38,192 nucleotides of DNA from Bacteroidales bacterium (GTDB lineage: Bacteria > Bacteroidota > Bacteroidia > Bacteroidales > NBLH01): NCBI GenBank assembly GCA_021647685.1, contig JAKIUH010000003.1, positions 1 to 38,192 of the forward strand, read 5' to 3'. A model generated the notes under the pieces. That model saw nothing but the letters and a program-made list of their open reading frames with translations. It searched no databases and had not been told where the DNA came from. A program made the position numbers and the translations under genes. Every line of letters starts with the position of its first letter. Position 1 is the first letter of the stretch. Positions 26,126-32,873 of the stretch are shown here, in pieces.

Positions 26126-27448
26126 TTAAACTTTTCTTCTACCTTTTGCCGATTTACCCTTTTTGTGTTTTCGTTTAAATGCCGGTGAGCCTGAGTTTTG
26201 TTTCCGGTTGGTTTTTTTTCGTTCATGAAAAGCCCCTTGCGAATGTTTAATATCCGGTGCACTTAAATAATTTTTATCAAAAAGATTCGGGCGTTCATCA
26301 TCGGTATAAATATTGGATATTTCCAAGTTTTCAGGCAAAGGCAGTACAGGAATTGCTTTTTTCATGGTTCTTTCAATTTCCATTTGGAAAGTTTGTTCCG
26401 CTTCATTGATAAAACTTATAGCAATACCTGTTTTATCGGCACGCCCTGTTCTACCGATTCGGTGTAAATAATCGCCGGGAATTTCAGGCATATCAAAATT
26501 AATTACATGAGTAACATCTTGAATATCTAACCCACGAGCCATTATATCGGTTGAAATTAATACTCTGAGTGTTCCTTCTTCAAACTTTTTCAGGGTATTA
26601 ATACGATAATTTTGCGATTTATTAGAATGTATTACACCCAAAATATCCGGAAATTTTTTATTGATTTGTTCAAAAAGGCGGTCGGCTAATTTTTTACTTG
26701 CTGTAAAAACCAATACTTTGCTTAAATTTTCATCATTTTTAAGTAAATATTCCAATAAATTTACTTTTGTATAATAGTTGGGTACGTGATAGGCTTGTTG
26801 GATAATTTTTTCAAGCGGTGTACCGTGCGCAGCAATTTCTATAATTTGCGGATTAAAAAAGAACTCACCAACAATTTTTTTTACATCTTCTGAGAATGTT
26901 GCCGAAAACATTAAGTTTTGCCTTTTTGCCGGCAATATTTCCATAATATTTACCAATTGTGGGCGAAAACCTGCGTTCAAGAGTTCATCAACTTCATCAA
27001 TCACTAATTTTTGAATGGATTTTAGTCGTAAAATTCCGGTCATCGCCAAATCATAAAGTCTTCCGGGTGTAGCAATTAAAATATCCAAACCTTCATAAAT
27101 AATTTGCTTTTGCGGGTTAATATTTGTTCCGCCATAAACACCTACAATACGTACATTTATATATTTGGCAAGAGCTTTTGCTTCTTTAAGAACTTGTAGA
27201 ACCAATTCGCGTGTGGGGACAATAATTAATATGCGTGGATTGCGCTGCTCTGAATACTTTAATTGTTTAAGCAAGGGTAGGAGATAAGCTATAGTTTTTC
27301 CGGTACCGGTTTGTGCAATACCTACCACATCTTTACCGGAAAGAATAATTTTAAATGCTTTTTCCTGTATTGGGGTTGGATATATGTATCCTAAATCTTC
27401 TAAAGCATTATTTAAAGGATTATTTAAATTTAATTCATCAAATGTCAT
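26126..27448 (-). CDS. DEAD-box ATP-dependent RNA helicase
   Basis: A 440-residue RhlE/CsdA-type helicase. Motifs in order: Q motif YIYPTPIQ, motif I AQTGTGKT, Ia PTREL, II DEVD (in place of DEAD), III SAT, IV VLVFTASKK, V ARGLDI, VI HRIGRTGR. The C-terminal tail is basic and Lys/Arg-rich (KRKHKKGKSAKGRRKV), typical of RNA-binding extensions. The frame opens eight codons earlier, but the Met at 27448 gives the usual MTFDEL start. Probably in ribosome assembly or cold adaptation, as for related enzymes; no operon partners. Confidence 0.93.
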   Translation of the reverse strand: MTFDELNLNNPLNNALEDLGYIYPTPIQEKAFKIILSGKDVVGIAQTGTGKTIAYLLPLLKQLKYSEQRNPRILIIVPTRELVLQVLKEAKALAKYINVRIVGVYGGTNINPQKQIIYEGLDILIATPGRLYDLAMTGILRLKSIQKLVIDEVDELLNAGFRPQLVNIMEILPAKRQNLMFSATFSEDVKKIVGEFFFNPQIIEIAAHGTPLEKIIQQAYHVPNYYTKVNLLEYLLKNDENLSKVLVFTASKKLADRLFEQINKKFPDILGVIHSNKSQNYRINTLKKFEEGTLRVLISTDIMARGLDIQDVTHVINFDMPEIPGDYLHRIGRTGRADKTGIAISFINEAEQTFQMEIERTMKKAIPVLPLPENLEISNIYTDDERPNLFDKNYLSAPDIKHSQGAFHERKKTNRKQNSGSPAFKRKHKKGKSAKGRRKV

Positions 27449-27493
27449 TACTTGTATTTTATTTTGCTGCAAAATTACATTAAAAAGCCAGAA

Positions 27494-27564
27494 GTAGCAA
27501 TTATCTTAATTTTTTGGACTTCTTGAGTGAGCTGATGACTTTAAGTCATCTGCTCACTTGCTAC
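27494..27564. repeat. Nested palindromic element
   Basis: Inner arms AGTGAGCTGATGACTT and AAGTCATCTGCTCACT (27526-27558) pair along 16 positions with one T-T mismatch around a single base. Outer words GTAGCAA (27494-27500) and TTGCTAC (27558-27564) pair around it. It lies upstream of the helicase gene. Could be a dispersed palindromic repeat or cruciform site; no T tract makes it a clear terminator. Confidence 0.55.
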
Positions 27565-27814
27565 ATCACAAAAATCAGCTTTTAAATAAAACTTAGCTAA
27601 AAATACAGCATCTTTTGTATTGCTTAAATTATGATTTACAAAAATAAATTAAAAAAAAATTTGGATCATATCCATAAAATTTTGTTATAAAAAAATATTT
27701 TAAAAACATGTTATTTTTTTGGTAAAAAAATTTTTTTTTCAAAAAAAGTTTGTACATTTGAAAAGGAATTTTAAGTCGAAAATTATTTATAAGCAGTTAA
27801 TAAACCTTAATTTT

Positions 27815-27922
27815 AGGCTTTATCCTTAAATAATAAATTAATTATCAGGTTTTAACCTTATTTATATTTGCATTTATCAGGTTATAACCTTATTTTTGTG
27901 TTTGTATTTAAGGATATAGCTT
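27815..27922. promoter_or_regulatory. Four operator-like palindromes at exact 32-bp spacing before the HTH gene
   Basis: Sites at 27815 (AGGCTTTATCCT), 27847 (AGGTTTTAACCT), 27879 (AGGTTATAACCT, a perfect palindrome) and 27911 (AGGATATAGCTT) start 32 bp apart each time, about three helical turns. The middle two share longer context (TTATCAGGTTxTAACCTTATTT). Site 3 lies in the promoter spacer and site 4 ends one base before the ATG. Given the HTH protein encoded next, an autoregulatory operator is likely. Confidence 0.65.
27867..27898 (+). promoter_or_regulatory. Promoter of the mobile mystery pair
   Basis: TTTG at 27867-27870, a 20-bp spacer, then TATTTTTG at 27891-27898: a full match to the Bacteroidota consensus TTTG-N19-21-TAnnTTTG. 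The start would fall near 27905, about 19 bp before the ATG. Operator-like site 3 occupies the 3' part of the spacer. A second -7 like box, TATATTTG, lies at 27863-27870. Confidence 0.65.
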
Positions 27923-27923
27923 T

Positions 27924-28388
27924 ATGAAAGACTTAAAATTAAAATTGTTGATAGAACAATTGGATCGAAAGTTTCAATTACTTTCAGCTATTGAAGGTTT
28001 ACACACACCCTCAGAAGGCTGGATATATTCGGTACGAACAGCACTCAGAATGACCTTAAAACAGCTTGGTGCAAAATTGAATATTACCGCTCAAAGTGTT
28101 AAAGAAATTGAACAACGTGAAAAAAACGGTTCGATTACTTTAAACAGCCTTAAAGAAGTAGGCAATGCACTTGATTTGCAATTTGTTTATGGATTTATTC
28201 CCAAAGAAAAAACTTTAATGGCAATGATTGATAAACGTGCTCGTGAAATTGCCGAAAAGATTGTTTTGCGCACGGCTACCACAATGAGTTTAGAAGACCA
28301 ACAAAATTCTGATGAACGTATTCGGCAGGCAATAAATGATTTAGCCGAAGAAATTAAACGCGAAATGCCAAGATATTTATGGGATTAG
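27924..28388 (+). CDS. Mobile mystery protein A (XRE-type HTH protein)
   Basis: A 154-residue DNA-binding protein. A helix-turn-helix of the Cro/C1 type covers about residues 36-92: LRMTLKQLGAKLNITAQSVKEIEQ, with the second and recognition helices clear, then LNSLKEVGNALDLQFVYGFIP. This, and its overlap with a Fic gene, match the mobile mystery protein A/B pair (TIGR02612/TIGR02613), named for their erratic distribution. The stop overlaps the Fic gene start by 10 bp. It likely represses its own operon via the four upstream sites and may also act as the antidote to the Fic protein; the latter is inference. Confidence 0.88.
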   Translation: MKDLKLKLLIEQLDRKFQLLSAIEGLHTPSEGWIYSVRTALRMTLKQLGAKLNITAQSVKEIEQREKNGSITLNSLKEVGNALDLQFVYGFIPKEKTLMAMIDKRAREIAEKIVLRTATTMSLEDQQNSDERIRQAINDLAEEIKREMPRYLWD

Positions 28389-28975
28389 ATTTAAAATACA
28401 TCAATCACCAAACTGCTCTTGATGAAGATGAAAAAGAGGGATTACTCATCAAGAGCATCTCTACAAGAGCTGAACTTGATGAATTTGAACAACAGAATAT
28501 TGAAAGGGCTATTGCCTGGACCATGAAAAAGCGATTTAAAATTAAAGATATTCTTAGCGAAGATTTTGTGCGTAAACTCCATAAAAAAATGTTTGATCAA
28601 ACTTGGCGCTGGGCAGGTGAATATCGTAAAAGCAATAAAAATATTGGTGTTGATAAATTTTATATCGGCATTGAGCTGAAAAATCTTTTGGACGATTGTA
28701 TATTTTGGGTTGAACATCAATCTTTTGAACCTGATGAAATAGCTATTCGTTTTAAACATCGTATGGTGCATATTCATCCTTTTCCGAACGGAAATGGTCG
28801 TCATTCGCGACTTATTGCCGATGTATTAATTGAACATGGTTTTGGAAGACCTGTTTTTTCGTGGGGAAGCGGTGCACTTGAATTGCAAAGTAATTTACGC
28901 AGAGAATATTTGAATGCACTTTTTGAGGCTGATAAAGATAATTATAAACCTTTAATTAATTTTGCACGTAAATAA
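28379..28975 (+). CDS. Mobile mystery protein B (Fic-domain protein)
   Basis: A 198-residue Fic protein. The active-site motif is H133-PFPNGNG-R141-xx-R144, with the catalytic His and both Arg present. Asn137 stands where AMPylating Fic enzymes have Asp/Glu to bind Mg2+, a variant that I associate with this subfamily, so the nucleotide chemistry may differ from standard AMPylation. The flap region is NIGVDKFYIGIEL (88-100). The N-terminus carries STRAELDEFEQQN (28-40), which could host an (S/T)xxxE-type inhibitory helix. Cytoplasmic. Overlap with the HTH gene implies a coupled toxin/antidote-like unit, but toxicity is not shown by sequence. Confidence 0.9.
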   Translation: MGLDLKYINHQTALDEDEKEGLLIKSISTRAELDEFEQQNIERAIAWTMKKRFKIKDILSEDFVRKLHKKMFDQTWRWAGEYRKSNKNIGVDKFYIGIELKNLLDDCIFWVEHQSFEPDEIAIRFKHRMVHIHPFPNGNGRHSRLIADVLIEHGFGRPVFSWGSGALELQSNLRREYLNALFEADKDNYKPLINFARK

Positions 28976-28986
28976 ACTAATGGTGT

Positions 28987-31743
28987 TTACATTTTCCACT
29001 TTATACCCATAACCGTTACATCGTCTGTTTGCGGTTCTTTTCCTTTCCATTTATCAAAAATGCCTTTCAATATTCGTTTTTGTTCTTTCATCGGAAGGTC
29101 ATGAATTTCGGTAAGGAGCATTTTAAAACGCTTACGAAGAAATTTTTTCTTATTTTCTCCTATTTGATCATAATAACCATCTGTAAATAAGTAGATTATA
29201 TCATTATTTTGGAGTTGAACTTTACTTTCGGTAAAAGTCGTTTCTTTAGGGTGCCAGCCGATTGGATTTTTTGTTCCTTTGTATTCAATAAGTTCTCCGT
29301 TTCTTAATATATAAAGCGAATTATATGCTCCAGCAAAAGATAATACATTGGTTTTTGTATCTACTACACAAAAAGAAATATCAAAACCATTGGTATTTTT
29401 CGTTCCAAATTCGGCAAAAATACCTTTTATATTGGTACGCAAAATTTCAAGTATTTCTGCCGAATTTTTAACCTCTCTATGATGAATTAACTCACTGATA
29501 AAAGTAATACCCAACATAGTGATAAATCCTCCGGGAACTCCATGTCCTGTACAATCTGCAACCGTAAATACCAGCTTATCTCCTACTTTCTGTGCCGAAT
29601 AAAAATCACCGCTGACTACTTGCTTGGGTTGAAAGAAAATAAAATATTCTTGGAATAAGGCATCTAATTGTTCCTTTTTGGGCAATAATGCTTCTTGAAT
29701 GGTTTGTGCATAGGTAATACTATCGGTTACATCCCTATGTGCTTCCTCTATTTGTTTTTTTTGCTCTTCCAGTTTTTTTGAATACTGTTTAATTTCAATG
29801 TTTCTTTGGTCTAATTCCAGTGTTTGCGCAAAAAACTTTTGGTTTAAAGCATCTTGTTGTTTAGCATATTGTTTAATTTCAATGTTTCTTTGCTCTAATT
29901 CCAGCTTTTGAGCAAATAGTTTTTGATTTAATTTTTCTTGTTCAATAGCTTGTAATCTAAGCTTTTCCTGAATGCTTTTACGGTTAATTACCGATGAAAT
30001 GCTTGCGGCAACGGTTTCTAAAAATTTTACTTCGTATTCTTCTTTTTTATGTCCTTCTTTTAAATAGAGTGTTAATACTCCTAAAACTTTATTATGAAAC
30101 AAAAACGGAATATTATAATGACCGTGTGGTGTCATTCCTTCCGGACGAAAATCATGTTGATCGCCTACATGATCACAATGCAAAGTTTTTTTGTATTTTA
30201 GTACTTTACCGCATAAACATTCACCGGGCTTTACAATAGCACACATTTTTAATAGTGATGCTCCCAGATTTTCATGAGCTACCATACGTAAATTGCCCTC
30301 TTCATTGGTTAAGAAAATTGCACCTTTGGTTTCAAATCTAAGCCATGGTATTTCTAAAATAATTTTTAGTGCATTTTGCAGAAATTCTTCAATATTTCGT
30401 TCTTTGCCGGTTATATTTCCTAAAATTTGTGCAATAATTGCCTGTGTTTTAACTTTCAGACTGTTTTCATTGAGCTTTTGTTTATTTTTAAAATAATATA
30501 TTGTTAAAATTATAGATGCAAATAAAAGAATAAGTAAAGCTGCTATCAACAAGTACATCATACGGTTTGTTTTTTGCAACTTTTTTCTATCGGCTTCAAG
30601 TAGTGATATGGTTTTGTCTTCTTTCTTTAAAATATATTTTTGAATTATTTTTTCTCTTTCTTTATATTTTAGTCGGTAAAAATTAAAATAGGCAGCTTGA
30701 TAATCGCTTACTTTTCTATAGTTTTTTTGTTTTTTATAATATGAAATGATTAAAGGATATAGTTTAAGTTTAATGGATGATTGATTGTATTTATCTGCTT
30801 CTGCAAGAGCTTGTTCGGCTAATTCAATAGCTTTTAGTGTATTTTCTTGATAATCATATATTTCTGATTTAGTTTTCAATATCCTTGATAAATCTTTATT
30901 TAACTGCGTATTGGCAAGAGCCATAGCATTATCGATATCTGCTAATGCTAAATCAAATTTATTTTTCAGGGCATAAATTAAAGCCCTTTTTAACAAGTAA
31001 GATATTTTCATATCAGCGCTTTTTGCAATTTCCAAGCCTTTATTGTAAAAAAACAAAGCACTGTCTTTATTACCTGTTGAATTATAAAAATATCCGATTG
31101 TATAATATGAATTTGCTAATCCTGCTGTATCTTTTATTTGCAAACGCATATCCAACGCTTTTTTATAATATGCCCTGGCTTTTTTGTATTTAGTTTTTCG
31201 TTCATAAATGATACCCAGCTGATTATTTGTATAGGCTTGTAATTTCTTTTTTGTATTTTGATTTTTTATCTGTTCTTGGATTTTTAAAGAGCTTAAAAGA
31301 TATCTTTCCGCATGGTATAAATCAATATTCATGGATAGATATATACGTGCAATATCATTATACAGGTATGCTTTTTCAACCGGAAGATTTTGGGTATATT
31401 TTAAACCACTGTAATAAACATCTAATGCTAAAGTATATATATCATGTTTTAAGTAAAGAAAACCCAATTGTCTGTGCCAATAAGTTACAAATTTATTGTT
31501 TTTTCTTTTTTTTAATACATCAATTGCCTGGTTAGCAACAGGTATTGCTGTTCCCCATGCATTATTAGTGTATTTATTGAAAAGTTCTTTAAATTTTTCA
31601 TTAGCAGTACTGTCCGTTTCATTTTCATTAATTACAATTGCTACAATTGGCTTTTGATTATTAATTTGTGCATGAGTATTAATAAAATGAAACAGAAAAG
31701 TAGAAAATATAAGAAGATTTGTAAACTTAAAAAGCACTTTCAC
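28987..31743 (-). CDS. Signal peptide-TPR-TM-GAF-coiled coil-PP2C (SpoIIE) serine phosphatase
   Basis: A 918-residue inner-membrane sensor. Signal peptide 1-25; periplasmic TPR repeats about 60-350; one TM segment 395-417; cytoplasmic GAF domain about 435-592; coiled coil 593-680 holding two 28-residue repeats (LNQKxFAQxLELxQRNIEIKQY); SpoIIE-type PP2C about 700-918. Metal-binding Asp are present in SGDF (D713), VADCTGHG (D730), TDG (D855) and DDVT (D907/908). The GAF has Cys501, CxCG at 509-511 and His/Cys at 522-542, a possible metal, Fe-S or heme site. The start is GTG. It begins 5 bp after a hemerythrin gene, so O2 or redox input is plausible. It likely dephosphorylates an STAS or similar protein, not seen here. 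Confidence 0.87.
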   Translation of the reverse strand: MKVLFKFTNLLIFSTFLFHFINTHAQINNQKPIVAIVINENETDSTANEKFKELFNKYTNNAWGTAIPVANQAIDVLKKRKNNKFVTYWHRQLGFLYLKHDIYTLALDVYYSGLKYTQNLPVEKAYLYNDIARIYLSMNIDLYHAERYLLSSLKIQEQIKNQNTKKKLQAYTNNQLGIIYERKTKYKKARAYYKKALDMRLQIKDTAGLANSYYTIGYFYNSTGNKDSALFFYNKGLEIAKSADMKISYLLKRALIYALKNKFDLALADIDNAMALANTQLNKDLSRILKTKSEIYDYQENTLKAIELAEQALAEADKYNQSSIKLKLYPLIISYYKKQKNYRKVSDYQAAYFNFYRLKYKEREKIIQKYILKKEDKTISLLEADRKKLQKTNRMMYLLIAALLILLFASIILTIYYFKNKQKLNENSLKVKTQAIIAQILGNITGKERNIEEFLQNALKIILEIPWLRFETKGAIFLTNEEGNLRMVAHENLGASLLKMCAIVKPGECLCGKVLKYKKTLHCDHVGDQHDFRPEGMTPHGHYNIPFLFHNKVLGVLTLYLKEGHKKEEYEVKFLETVAASISSVINRKSIQEKLRLQAIEQEKLNQKLFAQKLELEQRNIEIKQYAKQQDALNQKFFAQTLELDQRNIEIKQYSKKLEEQKKQIEEAHRDVTDSITYAQTIQEALLPKKEQLDALFQEYFIFFQPKQVVSGDFYSAQKVGDKLVFTVADCTGHGVPGGFITMLGITFISELIHHREVKNSAEILEILRTNIKGIFAEFGTKNTNGFDISFCVVDTKTNVLSFAGAYNSLYILRNGELIEYKGTKNPIGWHPKETTFTESKVQLQNNDIIYLFTDGYYDQIGENKKKFLRKRFKMLLTEIHDLPMKEQKRILKGIFDKWKGKEPQTDDVTVMGIKWKM

Positions 31744-31748
31744 TGATT

Positions 31749-32168
31749 TTAACTTATCTTAATACCTTTTTCTTTAAAATAATCAACATATTTAACATCT
31801 TCTCCTTGAATATGTCCGGTAAGCCATTCTTTTAAGTATTTTAACAAATCGTAATGAACATTTTCTTCACCTTTGGCAACTCTTGCTTTATACACATTTG
31901 CTTTTTCAAAAAAATCGTTATGCAGTATTTTGTGTTGGTCGGATTGCGGGTAATTATGTTTATCAAAAATAACCTCTTCCATTTGAAAATGGTAATCGGC
32001 ATAATTTAACATTTCTTCAATAATTTCGTTGGTTATGTTATGAGCTTTACCTTCGGTAAATGCATCATGTAATTTATTGATTAAATCAACCAATTTTTTA
32101 TGCTGTGCATCAATTATTTCTATTCCCAGTTTATATAAATCGTTCCAGATTATAAATTCTTTTCCCAT
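31749..32168 (-). CDS. Bacteriohemerythrin (second of two)
   Basis: A 139-residue O2-binding four-helix protein. All diiron ligands known from bacteriohemerythrins are present: His23 (DAQHKKL), His60 and Glu64 (YHFQMEE), His79 and His83 (HKILH), His119 and Asp124 (HIQGEDVKY). It could store, deliver or sense oxygen. The ATG at 32168 is chosen because the frame upstream begins only with TTG five codons earlier, overlapping the other hemerythrin gene. It is 11 bp after that gene and 5 bp before the PP2C gene, in one operon. Confidence 0.92.
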   Translation of the reverse strand: MGKEFIIWNDLYKLGIEIIDAQHKKLVDLINKLHDAFTEGKAHNITNEIIEEMLNYADYHFQMEEVIFDKHNYPQSDQHKILHNDFFEKANVYKARVAKGEENVHYDLLKYLKEWLTGHIQGEDVKYVDYFKEKGIKIS

Positions 32169-32179
32169 TTTACTTAATT

Positions 32180-32599
32180 TCAATCGTTTTCAAAAACACC
32201 ATTTTCTTTAAAAAAATCAACATATTTTACATCTTCGCCTTGTATATGCTCAATGAGCCAATCGCGTAAAAAATACATGATGTCATAAGTAACTGTGGTG
32301 GTGTCTTCCATTAGTTTTTGTTTAAAATCCAATGTTTTGGCAACAAATAAACCATGAATAGCCGCATGTTCTTCGTGCTGCGGATAACCGAATTTACGAA
32401 ATAAGTCCTCCTCGAACTTAAAATGGTATTCGGTATATTCAATCATGCTGTCTAAAATATCATTAATGATATCATGAGCTTTTGCCGATAAAAATGCATC
32501 ATAAAGTTTATTTATCAATTCTACCAATTGTTTGTGTTGGTTGTCAATTGCTTCAAAACCAATAGAGTAGGTGTCACTCCAATTAATTAATTTTTTCAT
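32180..32599 (-). CDS. Bacteriohemerythrin (first of two)
   Basis: A 139-residue paralogue of the next gene, with the full ligand set: His22 (DNQHKQL), His59 and Glu63 (YHFKFEE), His78 and His82 (HAAIH), His118 and Asp123 (HIQGEDVKY). The two differ enough in the loops (for example SAKAHDI versus EGKAHNI and the 98-105 region) to suggest an old duplication with possibly different O2 affinity. Stop is TGA, followed one codon later by TAA. First gene of the hemerythrin-hemerythrin-PP2C operon. Upstream (32612-32642) a tandem pair of AGTCTGTTTT lies on the minus strand. Confidence 0.92.
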   Translation of the reverse strand: MKKLINWSDTYSIGFEAIDNQHKQLVELINKLYDAFLSAKAHDIINDILDSMIEYTEYHFKFEEDLFRKFGYPQHEEHAAIHGLFVAKTLDFKQKLMEDTTTVTYDIMYFLRDWLIEHIQGEDVKYVDFFKENGVFEND

Positions 32600-32873
32600 T
32601 TGTTGTGTTTTTCATTTAATAAAACAGACTAAAAAACAGACTAATCCGACAATGCCTATTAACGAACTTTTTGGATAATTATTATTAAAAATTCAGTATT
32701 ATTTGATTTGTATTACAAATTGCCTTTCTTTGTGAATTGCTAAAATAGATAATGTAACAGAATTATGCAAATATTTATAAGTTGATTTTTAGTTATTTAT
32801 AATTTTTATTAATATTTTGGTAATTTATTTACTTAAAGAAATGTTTTTAAACATACTACAAATAAGATTCCTA

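Larger units (their letters stand above)
27473..27923. other. Intergenic regulatory region between the helicase and mobile mystery genes
   Basis: Divergent spacer of 450 bp. It holds a nested palindrome (27494-27564), a stand-alone -7 like box TACATTTG at 27753-27760, long A and T tracts, and the operator array and promoter of the mobile mystery pair. No protein-like frame. Confidence 0.6.

Noticed and set aside
27815..27922. CRISPR-like array because of the even 32-bp spacing
   Set aside because: Repeats are 12-bp degenerate palindromes with partly conserved spacers, only four units, next to an HTH gene and a promoter; no cas genes.
32612..32642. Tandem AGTCTGTTTT pair upstream of the hemerythrin operon as an operator
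   Set aside because: Only two short T-rich copies, no dyad symmetry and no adjacent regulator; kept only as a note in the gene entry.
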